In this document: positions 27,534 through 40,972 of the stretch, piece by piece
Layout of the letters: the number at the start of each line of letters is the position of its first letter
How positions within the stretch are numbered: position 1 is the stretch's first letter
Assembly (NCBI RefSeq): GCF_047495875.1
Contig: NC_092462.1
Span: forward strand, 31,468,023 to 31,532,022
Source: Pithys albifrons albifrons
Lineage: Eukaryota > Chordata > Aves > Passeriformes > Thamnophilidae
DNA: 64,000 bases
Direction of reading: 5' to 3'
Made by a program: the position numbers and the translations under genes
The notes under the pieces: generated by a model
Told to the model about the DNA's origin: nothing
Databases searched by the model: none
Seen by the model: the letters and a program-made list of their open reading frames with translations, nothing else

Positions 27534-29053
27534 GATGTCTGACTTTAAAGAAGAAATTAATATGTTGTGGACAAAGAGATAAATCCATTTTGATGCATGC
27601 ATTTTTAATGCATATTTTATTCAAAAATGGTGAAAGAAAAGTAGCAGGAAAGTCAAGACAGGTATTATGATTTGAGGGGAATTGACTGGTATCAAGAGTG
27701 TGTAACTATATAACTGCAAGGAAATTAAAGGTAGAGGGCTTGTTTATGGCTGTTGGTAGGAGGGTAAGAGACCCTTCGATCCCTCCCATATCTTTTTGAC
27801 AAGTCTAAATGACAAGGGCAGAGTGGGCTGGTTTTGCTAGAGGAAGGCAAGTGGCTGATTTGTAGCACAGGAATATTAATGGTGGGAGCAGGTATTTTTT
27901 ATACTGGATGTGGAGATCAGGGAAAGCAGAAGTCTGGCAGGAGAAAGAAGTATGTCTTGGGGGGAATGGGCCCTCCTGGTTAAAGCTCAAACATTTTGGG
28001 TCACTTCTCTTCCACAGGCATCTTTTACAAAGACAAGGGAATTAAGAAGAGGAATGTATAATTTTTTTTTGTTTGTACTAAAGTAGTTCAAACCAGAGCA
28101 TTTGAAATACATTAGGGGGTAAAAAAAGGAAAAAGAAAAAATGTACCAAACCCACCCAAGCAACAGATTCAGTGTGAGGAAAGGTCAAGTTTCTACATAA
28201 GATGAATTGTGGGGTTTGGTCAATCAAAGGGAGTGAAAAGTTATTCCTTAAAAATTGGCTGTTGTTATGCTGGTGAAAAAATCACGAGCCTGTGACTTGA
28301 TCAGTCATTCCCTGCAGATTCCTTCCTTTCATTCTGCACAGGGAAGAGCTCACAAATGCAGTGCTTTAAAGTGGCATTTGAGGGCAGGGAATGCAGGCTC
28401 AGGTCTTTGGTGAGCACTTCATAACCTGCCAATATTTTCATTTTCAGGACCTGCTTAAATGTCTAATGTGTTATTAACTCCACAGGCTTTGAATTGTTGC
28501 TGCTTTCTGCCTGGATAATAAAACAGCAGATAATTTTGATCCTCTGGAAAGGCTGCTGGATGGTAAAGTGCTTTTCCTTATTGTGGTTTTATGTCACATA
28601 CTCATCTCGTCTTGGAGCTTTTTCCATCTTTAGTCTTTGTAAAAGTTAAGAACATTTGAATGACTATAACTTAATAACAGTATGCTATGTTTATGTGATA
28701 ACAGTTATTCTGCATGCTGTAGTTAATAGTTAAATTCTTTTTTTTGCTCAGGTATAAAATTTTAATCTGTTTACTGTGTTGTACACAGCAATGTTCAACT
28801 CTTTTATGTCTTTGTTCAGCCTCTTTGAACTCATTAAAGAGATGAAGAAAATTTCAATCCATGTTTATTCCAAGCTGCTCTGTTGCTTATCTAGAATAAA
28901 AACAAGTACAATACTTTCATTTGGAGTCTATTTTGACAGCTACATTTCAGTTGCCTCATTTTTTTCTCTCATTTTTTTGTTGTTCCTAAATTCATTGTGT
29001 TCTCTCTTACAAATTTAAAACCGAGACTACTGAAATGTTTGCAATGTAATAAA
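27534..29053 (+). other. NPY2R: Probable NPY2R 3'UTR with poly(A) signals
   Basis: The sequence after the stop codon has no other gene. Canonical AATAAA signals occur at 28517-28522, 28895-28900 and 29048-29053. The last is followed by a TG/T-rich stretch (about 29080-29100) that would suit cleavage. Which signal is used, and whether the UTR reaches further (another AATAAA lies near 30430), cannot be decided from sequence. Confidence 0.45.
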
Positions 29054-32000
29054 TAGTATGAGATCTTTATCAAGTGGAGAAATTTATCTTTGTGTATTCA
29101 GTATTTGGCACCATCCTTTAAATATCCATGAAATCACTTGGACTTGACTTTTCGTGAGCAGAAAAGGGAGGTCTAGAGAATTAGCTAGTGTTTACTCAAG
29201 CAGGAAAAAGTATCCATCATTCTTAAACAGTTTTACAAAAATAGATTAATTCTCCATCATGTTCAGAAGATGTTATTGTCCACAAGTTATTTTTGTCTAA
29301 ATAATACCCAAAATGTAAGCTCAAAACTCTTATGAGTGAGGAAGGATTATAGAAGTGTGCAATTATTATGGACATCAATCATATGTATCAGTTGACTCTG
29401 AACCCTTCATCAAAAGTATTATTACTACAAATAGCCTCCTTTATTTAAAAAGCAAATGGTTTAAAAGTCCCGTTTCAACTCCTTTAAGCCTGTTACAGTA
29501 TGGTATATAGACAGTTTGAAAGTAACCATGACAGTGTGTGCTAAAGCTACAATTGCTGGGCTAATTCTCTGTAATTTTAAATCTGCTTTACATCATCTTG
29601 CCTAAAAGTGATTAATTACAAATTATCTTTTAATTTATTTCATGGTATCTTTATTTTACAGTTTCTAAGCTTTCTCTGCAGCCATCATGTTGAGCCAGAG
29701 TTGATACACTGATTTATTGCATTGCTTTCCTCTCTTCCTTGTGGACTGTTGCCTGCTTTAGAGTTAACAAACCCCTGCACAGTGTCTTACTGTAGGGTGT
29801 GGATTGTCCCTTGGACACTTGGATGGGATGCAGAAGAGCCAGCACAGATGCCTGTGGCATGGCTTAGTCACTCCTGAGGCTTGGCTCCTGTGCAAGCACA
29901 GCTAAGCACTTCAGTAGCCTGTTACATTGTAAGAAAATTAGGTGTTTTATCATGAAAAGCAATGCTATACCAACATTGCTTTGGGGTTGCCCCAAATCCC
30001 AGATGTGAGAAGGATGTGGAACCTCAGGGTTCATCCCCATTTTCCCCTAGGGGAAAGTAAACCAATAAGCAGTATCTAACCAGTGGAATGAGGAGTCTTC
30101 AGGGGACTCTCAGTTTTGCCTGAAATAGGAACTGGGATCCAGGTCTCCCCATTCCCCTATTAGTGCTTTATTAATTTATTTATTTTCAAAGCCATATATT
30201 CTTTTCCTGTTGCTTATGTACACATTTTATACAAAGCCAAAGAAAATTACTGGCAACTTCCATTGAAGAATTTTCTAGTAGGTGGCAGGGTACCCAAAAT
30301 AAAATGTCATCACTGATTCAAGGCAAGGATTTGGACCAATGTACCTCAGTTCTCAGCAGTGTGATCTACCCTGCACACTACAGCCTCTCCTAAGGCAGCA
30401 ACGTATGTCTTCTTAGAGCTGTTCTATTGTAAATAAAATAATTAAACATTGAATATCATGATTTTATTGGCAGGTGGTTATGACCTTTGCATGGCACTCG
30501 GGTTCAGGGACAAGGATATCAAAACAGATAGAGACAGAATTCAAGCTAGGCCTTCTCCTCTATTCTTCATGAGTGCATCTGCTGTAATGATATTGCCATT
30601 CAGGCAGGATGAGTGCACTGAGTAGTGACATGCTAATCTCTGGATGGGTCTTGCTTTGGACTCTCATTTGGGGTCAACTTATCAAAATGAAACCTCTCTA
30701 CCACATAGATGCCATCAGATGTGATCTAGGATCTGAGCTGGTCAGCACTTAGCTCTGGGCCTCCCTGGAAGAACATGTTTAGATGCCTTGCAAATTTTAA
30801 TGGCAGAAGCACATCTCCAGGCTTAGGCATCAGCACAGTGCTGAGGGGTACATAATTAGTTAGGTACAGCTGCATCTGCATCTGCATGGTCTCCCAGCAC
30901 GGGCTGGGCACAAGGCACCTCAAGCCTGGAGGCAGAATAGCTGCACTCATGGACTCTCCTGAGGCTGTCACGCTTTTTGCCTCTAGGAGGACATAGCGCC
31001 GTGCTGCTTCCAGATGAGTGTTAAAGTCATGTTGCCTGTTAAAGGCTGCAGCCATTGGACTACAAGTGGAGAAGCAATCCTGAGTGAGTTTGCTCAGGTT
31101 TTATGGGAGGCCAGTGAAGATGTTTTTTTTGTATGTGGGGACAGTGCTGAACCCTCTCACCTAGCCCTTTGAGTAAGCAGCCTTCACTGGGAATTGAGAT
31201 CTCCCTGTAGAGCAGCAGATGATGACTGAACGTTGTTAGTCCGAGGAAAAAAACAGATTTGAGGGCATAAGAAATTAAAATAGAAGGACTAAGCCTGGAC
31301 AACATATGGGTTTAGCATTTATATCTATTTATATATAAATTGTATGTCAGAGCTGTGCAAAAGTTATTTTGTAGAGTTAAGTGTGTTGAAAATAATTGTC
31401 TGCTGGTATAACCCTGTCTTGTATAAAAATGTGTAATGGACAAACATACATTGCCAACATATTAATAACTTTAGTTAGAAAACACTGAGTAATAACTGAA
31501 TGGAATGGAAAATATTATCTGCATTTGATCTGTCAGACCACAAAAGTTTCACTGAATTTACAGATTAGTATAATCCATTTCCTTGCTTCATAATTCCTAA
31601 ACTCTCTTGGGGATTTTCTTATATTAATCCAGATAATGACCTTAAGGGATGAATTTTGTCTTTGGGTCGCTGAGTTATTTACCTACTACTGTCATTATAA
31701 ACGTTATTTCACAATAGAGGAGCTACTTTGTGCCAAATTACAGGTTCTTTGCCCTAAAAATGCTATGAGATGTATGTAAATTCATGCAAGATTAGTTTTG
31801 CTGAAGAGACATATTTTTAATACTGAAGGACAAATGCTTGTTTATGCAATCAATAGTGATTTTAATTCCTCATATTCATTTAAAAATTGATTTGGTTGTC
31901 ACTTTAAAAGGATATTAATACAAGTGTAGTGAGGAACTCTGAAGCTGGTAAAACTGGGTAAATAAGAAAGTCACGGGATGAGAGGCTACTTCAAGAAGGG

Positions 32001-35000
32001 AGAAAGCAACAATGAGGCTAGTGAAGATGTCATTGATTTATAGACTTTCCTTCCTTTAGTCTGAGCAGTGAGAGAAACATGTTGAAATTAAACCAGGCCA
32101 AATGAAGACGTATGTATGAAGAACAGTGTTGCCCAGGGAAATTGAGAAACTTTGAGGAGAAATTCCCCTGATCATTTGAGCCTTAAAATTCACATTATAT
32201 TCTCAAGCAAGTAACCTGTATATGTACATTATTTCACCTTAATGCAGCTCTGTACTGGTAAGGTATCAGAAGAAATGGATGTATTATTAATTCTGTCAAG
32301 TATATGGAATGAATAATGTAAACAAGTTCCTAATAAGCTCCTTTCAGATGGGATATATGAAAAAATGGCGCTTGCATTAAAATCTTTTCCCTCTCACACT
32401 TCACTGACTTGTGGACGGAAGAGCTTCAAGCTATAAAAATTTAAGACTGTGGAATTACATAACTGGTGATGGAGGCACAATTGAGCTTGAAAACATTATT
32501 TTAATTTTTGTTTTGCTGATACTGCCCTAAGAGAAGCAGGCTGTAGTTTCTCTCTTGGACCTAGAGCTGAGTATGTATAACTGCAGTTTATATGAAACAG
32601 ACTTTTAATTGTACACTTCATAACCCTCATAATGTACTAACTCTGCTATACAGGATATCTTCAGCAGTGGAATCCATGCTTACACATCTGCAGGGCCAAA
32701 CTGTTTCGAACCCTTCAAGTTTGTGTAGAAAAACAGAAGTTTAGGCCAATTCTCTTATTTACTGAAAACCTCCAAAATTAGGCCTATTGGTATTGGATTT
32801 TAAAGTTTGTTGGCAACACTATGACTCACTAATTTGCTTAAGGTAGCCAAGCTGATGAAATAGGTAACTTTGCTCTGGTGCACTCAGGCTTGGTCAAGCC
32901 CCTCTCAGCAGAGCATGGCTAGTTACTCAGAATTCCTCCCCAAACCAAAGCTGAAGGTAGAAGCTGACACTCTTCCCCAGGGCATTCTGAGGACTGCTTC
33001 CAGCAGCTGGGCTGGGGAAAAGTGTTTTTCAGTGCTTTGAATCTCAGTTTATGCTGCTGTGAGGACAACACATGTTGCATTTGGCTGTGCTTCATCCCTG
33101 TTAGGATGACTCTACAGAGCATCAATGTGCAAGTGCTGCATGCCTGCTGGCTCTCAAGTCCAGTATAGTCTAGCTTCTGAAGCTCAAAGACAGCAGACAG
33201 CAAGTGCTCACAGACACCCTTGTACTGAGCACATGGAAGCTGCTTACTGTCAGGGAGAGCTGTAGGTCAGTGGGTCTGGGCTGATGACACTGTGGCTGTG
33301 GCACTTCCTCTCAGGGTGGGTTAGCCTTAGTCCTAGTTAAGGCTTGATCTGGCACCTCCCACTCTTTCTAGCACTGATGCGGCCTGAGACACCAAAAGCT
33401 GATGACCATCTCATATTTATATGTGAAGCCAGTGGTGGTAGACTGTCACTTCAGCAGTGCATTTCTTCACTATGTTTCCATCAGCTGTACTGCTTATACC
33501 AGAATCGAACTGACAGGGAGATCGATGGGGAAAAGAATTTCACAGATAAGAAGTGTAATGTTCTTATACTGACAAAAACACTGGCTGACAGGTGATTATG
33601 CAAAATATAAATACTTCAAAGACAGAGCTAGGTGCAACCGTGGTGGGATGGGAGCTGCAAATCTCACCTCTTCACTGCAGAATGAGGTGGGTCCTGCTTT
33701 AGGCATTGCTGATCAGACAGTTCAGAACAAATGTTCTTTCCCGGGAGAGCTGCTTTGATTTAAAATGGGATATTCCATGGTCCAATTTGTCACATGAGGT
33801 AGAAACTCCTTGCCAGAAGGAGGAGATTTAATCTGCTCTCACAGTCACTGGGACATCTAGATCGATTCCTTGTGTTTTCATAAAAATCCCATCCTACTAA
33901 AAATATACATAAAATAAGAAATTTTACACTTTTCCACCTAATCATTATTATCTCAAATGGAGGAGATAATGACTTCCATATAGGGGGTTGCCTGAAATGG
34001 TGAAGGACTAGGGAAAAATGGAGAAGCATTTCCTGATCATGGACATGTACTTCTGCTTGCACAAAACCACACAGAACTTGTGCTAGTCAGTATGATATGA
34101 AGGGATCAAGAAACCCCTGCCAGATAACATTAATTCCTGCTTCTCTAGGTGACTGCTGAAATTTTAGTGATAGGGCGGCACAATTTATGGTCTCTAATAT
34201 TGAGATTCCTCATGAGTTGTAATAAGTCAGAGAGATGATTGCCAAGGACAAGCAGAACTAGAAATGAGGAAAGAGTTAAGCTATAATAAAGGCAGTCTCA
34301 CTATGTACAGCAAATTTGTTTCTTTCAAAGTTGAATATCTAGTTCAGATAACTGGAGTTGAAGGTAGGAAAAGGAAAGAAAGAGAAAACTCATTACATTT
34401 AGGATCCTTATTTATTTGCTTGCTTTCTTCTAATGGGGCAACAAAAGGGCTCCTATCCAACTCTGTAAAATTGATTACGAGGACATAAATTGAAATGAAA
34501 AATCATGCCCTCCATAATAGCTATTCAAAAGCTTAAGCTTGAAATATACCCCAAAAGGATGCTTTCAGGTTTATCAATCCCATGAATCATCCCTTCCCTT
34601 TTAGTCCTTGTGCCAATGCTATGAATGCTGATTTTAAACATAAGAGGAAGCTGACTTTCTAACTCTTAAGTTAGATGGAAACCTCAATGGTGTATTTGCT
34701 TCTTTTTGATAAACTACTATCTACTGTCTCTCATGATCTCTTCTGCTATCTTGGGCTATGAGATCAGGCAGTAACTTTCTTTAACCTTACTTTGCATTTA
34801 TTATTTAGCTATTCATGACAAACTCTTAGAACACTTCGTCTTCTCATATGTCTCCGTTGCATATGTATGGTACAGATAATCTCTGGCTTCTCTGATTTTC
34901 CTATGGTAGCATATAGCTGTTACAATACATTAAAAAAATAAAATCCAATCCATCATTTTTATATCTTAGTTTACTACTTCTCTGAGACATAATACTGATG

Positions 35001-38000
35001 ATGCCATAAAATGTTTCTGTCTTTGTGAGATTATATACATGGTACTGCTATAAAGGAGATTAGAGTATTTGACTGCATAATGCTTAAATCTTAATTTCTG
35101 TAGAATTCTCCAGGTCTACAACTTCAACAACTACTCCCAATCACTATGCAAACCCCAGCAATTTAGCATAAATAAAGCAGCAGAAAGAGCTGTATATGCT
35201 TGAGAGGACAAAATGGCAGGATGAGGCAGTCATGTGACTTGAAAAATACTGAACTTTGGCTCAAGAAGGTGTTTTGCTTATTTTGTACTGTTGCATAGAA
35301 AGTTTCTTGTCCCTTCTGCTTCAAACAGGTGTTCATATAGTGTGGGCTCTGCTGCTGAAAGGGTACGTTCCTGGGGAACAAAATACACAGGCCTTTGTGT
35401 GTGATGCTGGCAGCACTATAGTGTCCTTGAATACTCCTCCCTCCTTTTGTCTTTTGATGCCCACCTTCCCACCCAGTTTGCTACAAGAAGAGATTTTCCT
35501 CTTGGGATCTCCAAGTGACAATCCTTCATGGTCTGTTTACAGCCTTATGTCTCTGCAAATCCCAAACGACTGACATTTAAACAGTGGGGAAGAGCCAAGA
35601 GTGCAAACAGAACTGTAACTCTATCACAGCAAACCTTCCTGTTTAAAGAAAATGAAATGCTGACTAGTCAAAGAAAAACAGGTAGAATGGGGAAGGTGAG
35701 AGCAATGGTGCCTCTTTTTGTTCCTATGTTCATAATTTCAGATTAGAAACTGCTTTAATGTTTTTCTAATAAAGCTACACCTAACCAGTACCACAGTTGC
35801 TGAGACAAAAAAACCAGATTAAAGAGGTAAACTATTAGGACTGCTTTTCCCAGCACAGCCTGAATTGGACTTCTAATCTTTGTACCAGTGCATGTGTGGT
35901 TCCTGGTGTCTATAGCTGAGCTCCTGCAAGCTGATGTGCTTACTGCTGAACTTTAATGGATGGCTACCAGCTTCTGTTACCAAAAGAGCTAAGAGACAGA
36001 GAAAGGTAAATTTTGGTGAAACAATAATTTGAATTTATGCTTCCAAATCTATTTATTCTTTTGGAAATCTCCCCATAAGCAATTCCATGTCATTACATGT
36101 GTGTACACCTAAATCACATAACCTGCTCTCTCTCCTTCAGTTGCATGGGAGCAACAACAGCATCTGACCAAATAGTCATCAGACCTACCGTACCACTCCG
36201 ACTGAAGGTGGCTAAGTAGTGGGCCTTCATATTACCTGGATAATTTGCAGCTCTAATTAACCATACACTCTCTCAGACACAGGATGGAACACTCTCAGGA
36301 TGGAAAGCTTAGTAGACACTTTACTGGTTTTGGTAAAGTTCTAGTTCACCCATGAGGAAGCAGCAAGTGTGCATGATCAGGCCCTCGAGAGCCCAATCCA
36401 TCATCAGGTCTCCCTAAGGCTAACACCCAGCAAGGTAAATGGAAAGCACACACTTTACATAGTTTGACACACTTCCTATCTAACAGTGGAGCTTACACCT
36501 TAGTATGTCAAAGAAGAGTGCCTTTTAGCAGTATTATTTGAAAAAAAAAAGGGTATTCTTTTCTATATTTCCACTGGTATTTTAGAGGCCATGTCTTTGT
36601 AGCACCTATTCAGAATCTCACTGCAATAACCCTCCTGAAAAGAATGACAAGTGGGAAAGTCCTTCTTGTGGCCAGGTTTTTAGCTCTGTCTCATTTCCTG
36701 GGGCACTTCACCCATCACTCCTGGATACTTCCCTCCTGGTTGTCAAGAGGTCAGGCTTTAAAATTCAGAAATTTGGTGCCTTGAGTCTGTAATCAAGACT
36801 ATTCTCCTCCTTTCTCCCTGCCTCCTCCCCTAAAAGGATGCTGCTGACTCTCATTTCCAAACAATCCTTCTTGATATCATGGATAAAAAAGAAGGAACTA
36901 GTTTCTTCAAAACACCATAAAATTTCTTTTGCAATTAAAAAAACCCCAAACAAACCAGCCCAGAAAATGTAGCATTTGAAATAGGGCCTTATGAATTATT
37001 TTTTTAATGTCTGAAAGTCAGAAGTCATATACAGCCACATTTAAAGTGTGATCTTCTCACAGAATGCTGAGAGTCTTTGTCTGATGCAGATTTCAGTTTC
37101 TCACTAGACACATTTCAGGACGAAAAAGCTGAAAGCCAAGCCTAAACCCAAACAAATAGCCTGTTTTTTTCATTCAACCTTAGAGAAGGACAAAATCTAC
37201 ACAGAGAGAATTGCCTATTGAAGTTCCACAATTCATTGGATTTTCATTTTTTATTAACACGCAGAGCTTAATGGATTTTTAATACAGCTCATTTTAAAAA
37301 TATGATCCCAGGCAGTGTTCCTAGTATGTTTTCTTTATGTGAATGCAGGACTTGTAAAAGGCTATTAAGGCACAGATATGTTCCCATTGTTTATAATCTT
37401 GGAAACACTTAATGTAGACCCTGCTAGATCTGAACCCTGTGGCACCTAGCAACTCAGGAGTACTTCAGACTTAATGTACATTGGCAGGTATTTTATTTAG
37501 ATGAACAGCATGCCACTTGAGGTCATGATTGGTTTGTAAATCCATGCTGAAGAGCTCTACCGAACTCTGTAAAGTTATACCGACCAAAATATTCTTTTTA
37601 CATGGAAAAAACCTAAAGGCAAGCCAGATTTATTATTTTATTTAACCATCAGTTATTGTATTATGTTTAATACAAAATTATTAGTTGCCTAAGACAGAGG
37701 ATTTTCTCTGAGAGATGATTGATTTGAGTGGAATGTTATAAGAAAAAGGAGAGAAAGGAGTCAGACATTGGCAAGTTTATCTGGAAATGATGGAGTGAAC
37801 CACTGAGAAAAAAATAAAAAATGTTTTTCATGTAGAAATTTATGTAATAAACTCTGTTGCTATCAAAAAGCGTAGCTAAGCGCTTCCACTGGTGCTTTCC
37901 AAAGCAAACCAAAACCAGAAAACTAGGCATGTAAGCTGATGACCAGATTCTCAGCTTCCAGAAACTAGATCAGTGTCGCTCCACTGCACATAGTAATACT

Positions 38001-38166
38001 GACTCCATTTATATCCCATTGGGGCACCAGTTTGAAGAACTTTCCCTTTCACATGCTCAATTTCAGGTAGAGGAAATAAAAAGAAATGCACTATAGCACT
38101 TTTCATATGCTCTATTTTTCTCTCTTTGGAGCTTTGTTTGGAGGATTATTGGCAAATGCAACTTCT
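29054..38166. other. Gene-free stretch downstream of NPY2R
   Basis: No convincing exon, RNA gene or recognisable transposon is seen. Two adjacent minus-strand open frames at 30726-31055 and 31060-31305 begin with ATG but show no domain and lie in different frames. I treat them as chance. The rest is AT-rich with a few short homopolymer runs. Confidence 0.55.
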
Positions 38167-38305
38167 GTCACAGAACATTCTGAGTTGGAACGGACCTGCA
38201 AGGATCATCAAATCCAATTTACAGGTAAATGGCTTCTACAGAGTTCAAACCCACTATGCTGGCATTATTGGCACTGTGCTCTAACCAACTGAGCTAATCT
38301 CAGCC
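38167..38305 (-). mobile_element. tRNA-Ile-derived SINE with CR1 3' tail (TguSINE1-like)
   Basis: On the minus strand the element starts at 38305 with GGCTGAGATTAGCTCAG, a tRNA-Ile-like head. The pol III A box (TAGCTCAGTTGG) is at 38296-38285, an AAT anticodon position at 38269-38267, and the B box (GGGTTTGAACTC) at 38252-38241. The tail, 'aggtccgttccaactcagaa' and then an ATTCTGTGA-like end (TGTTCTGTGA), is that of CR1 LINEs. A tRNA-Ile head joined to a CR1 tail is the known plan of the songbird SINE TguSINE1, which is thought to borrow the CR1 machinery. It is not a functional tRNA: the acceptor stem does not close and CR1 sequence follows. Confidence 0.85.
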
Positions 38306-40130
38306 TCCTTAGACCTCCCAAATTTGAAATCTAGGAAGTCTTACATAATGGACACTATGTTCCACTTTTAATCATCTGTAGAATTTCTAGCCAAATCTCT
38401 CCTAAAGTGCTATCAGGCTATTTCAATAAAATCTCAAAGAAAAACTGATTTTGAGAACATTAAATTTTCCAAATGAACTGAAGTTGAATGTACGGAAAAA
38501 CAAAGAGACCAATTTCCTTTTAGAGCAAAGTTTCAGCCCAGAATTTGAGTGAGGCTGTCTCTCATTATAGCTATATGTCCATCTAAGCCTCTTGTCTGAA
38601 ATCTCTCATGGGGCAGCAGGAAGAATAGAGGGGAAGGGGGCTCTGTAAGCCAGAGCAGTCAGGGCTGCAGTCACAGCAGTTGCCAGCAGCAATGGCCACA
38701 AGGGAAGAAAGGCTGGTGAGTAACTGATGGCTGGGGGCTCTTGGGTAGGAGGTTGAATGGAGATGCCTGAGAATGGGATAATGAGAAGATAAGGAATTTT
38801 TTCGCAAGAAAGCTCAAAGGTACACATTATAGGGATAGAATGGAGAAGTAGAGGTCTTAGACCCAGAAGGTTAAACTTTATAAAAGAGCTGTGTGATGTG
38901 TTAATAGAGTCAGGAATTTGAGCTATGGTTAGGGGAGGTGGGGATAATAAAAAGAGCTTTTTGCCAGGCCTGTTAACCCCATATCTATTAGGTGCCCTTT
39001 TCACTCAACTGAGTGTTTTAGTATATGATGATGGCAATATCTACTGGTCTCTATATTTTGTATTGTGAAAATTGAAAAGAAGTCCTATGGGGCACTCAGT
39101 TACCTAAGCAGGGAGGTTACTGTGTTCATCTTAGTAAAAAAAAATATTTGATTTTGTCATGGCAGTCACAAGATTTCAGGAGATCTCAGGGAAAAATGTG
39201 TTCATTGCTTTTAAATCTGATGCAGTTCCCTGTTTCTCCTCACTGCAAGATGAAAACATTTCAAATTTAGCAACCCAGTGGACAATCCAAAAGGAGCCTG
39301 AAGCTCCTCAACATCAGCCACTTGCCTTGCCTGGAGTTTCAGGAATCCACCTGATGGCTGGCAGTTGCTTCTTCATCTGCTTTTGTTCCCATAGAAACAG
39401 ATAAAATAGTCAAACTTAAGTAAAGCTTTTTTCTTGTTTTTTTTTTTCTATTCCTTTTCTGACAGAAACAACAACAGCAAAGATGTTCATGAAGTGCTTC
39501 TTGTTTCCTGTGACCTCGGGCTCTTTGTCATTGGAATGGGCAGAAAGTAAGCAGCCAGCTACAGAATCATATGATCCTGTGGAAACTACAAGAGGCACAG
39601 GCTCAAGAGGAATAGAGAGATTGAGATATTTCCTCAGGAAAGCATACAGACAATGAGTCAACAGCAGTAAAAGATCAGTAGGAGTTTATCAGGTAAAAAA
39701 GTAAACAGAAAAAGCATGAAAAAAACCCACTTGTAGGTGTGAGTTCCTGTCTTTGTAATTTAATGGTATTCATTGGCCCTTGTGAGTAAGAAGTAGAATA
39801 TATTATTTGGGTTTCTTTCATTATTCTAAGTACAGACACGATCAACATATTTGTTGAAATGGAATTCTTCCTTTTGTTAGAACCATTTTCTGTAAAGCTG
39901 CTACAGTCTTGTTGATTTTCAAGTGCTTGTGCTTACACATCTTTTGGGCAATATATTGCTTTCACTTATTCCTACTGAATTTATTCTGGTATTCTAATGG
40001 TGCAAAGGAGCACCATTAAGGTGTAAAGGAAGACAAATGCACTTGGCATTTAAATGTGGCATAACCAAAAATAAAGTATCTTTCCCAGGATGGGCGCCCT
40101 CCTGCCTCAAAATTGGTGTATTTTACGACT
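38306..40130. other. Gene-free stretch
   Basis: No gene or recognisable transposon is seen. There is a T-run at about 39437-39447. The minus-strand open frame at 38606-39004 has no recognisable domain. Confidence 0.5.
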
Positions 40131-40972
40131 ACAGTGAGGGCTGTGCAGGCCTTCAGAAAGACCTTGACAGTCTGGAGAGACAGGAAGAGAAGAACCATCT
40201 GAAATTCAACTAAGGCAAATGCAGGGATCTGCAGCTGGGGAAGAATAACCCCATACAACACAGTACAGGTTGGGGATTGACCTGCTGGAAAGCAGCTCTG
40301 CAGAGAAGGACCTGGGGATCCTGATGGACAAGCTGTGCATGAGCCAGCAGTGTCCATCTGGCCAAGAAGGCCAATGGTGTCCTGGCCTGCATTAGGAAGA
40401 GCATTGCTAGCAGGGCAAGAGAGGTGATCCTGCCTCTCAGGATACAGCCTGCATACAGCCCTGTTTAGGCAACATGTGGAGTGCTCTGTCCAGTTCTGGG
40501 CTCCTCAGTACAAGACAGACATGGAGTTTCTGGAGCAGGTCCAGCAGATGGCAACAACAATGAGATAGGGACTGGAGCGTCCCTTGTACAAGGAAAGGTT
40601 GAGGGAGCTGGGCCTTTTCAGCCTCAAGAAGAGATGACTGAGAGGGGACCTCATCAATGTCAATAGTATCGGCAAGGAGGGTGTCAAAGGGATGGATCCA
40701 GACTCTTGGTAGTGTTAAGCAATAGGATGAGAGGTGATAAGCAGAAACTGGTGCACAGGAAGATCCATGTGAATATGAGGAAGAACTTCTTTACTGTGCA
40801 GGTAACCACACTCTGGAACAGATTGGCCAAAGAGGTTGTGAAGATATTTAAGAACTCTCTAGACACAATTCTGTGCCATGTGCTCTGGGACGACCCTCCT
40901 TGAGCAGGGAGGTTGGACCAGATGACCCACTGTGGTCCCTTCCAAACTGACCCATTCTGTGATTCTGTGGTC
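40131..40972 (+). repeat. CR1 LINE 3' end, 5'-truncated
   Basis: This is an about 840-bp copy in sense orientation with the standard CR1 3' order. 'ccttcagaaagaccttgaca' comes first, then 'ggttggggattgacctgctg' and 'gaggttgtgaagatatttaa'. The 3'UTR clause 'gaccagatgacccactgtgg' follows, and the copy ends in two perfect tail octamers ATTCTGTG at 40954-40961 and 40962-40969. The reverse-transcriptase C-terminal frame is broken by stops and indels. CR1 is the dominant LINE of birds and reptiles, and 5' truncation is normal for it. The 5' boundary is approximate. Confidence 0.93.

Noticed and set aside
30726..31305. Two neighbouring minus-strand ATG frames (109 and 81 codons)
   Set aside because: They are in different frames, have no recognisable domain and no splice or codon signal. 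TBLASTN against bird proteomes would settle it.
38241..38305. Possible tRNA-Ile gene on the minus strand
   Set aside because: The A and B boxes are present, but the acceptor stem does not pair and CR1 tail sequence follows, so it is a SINE head.
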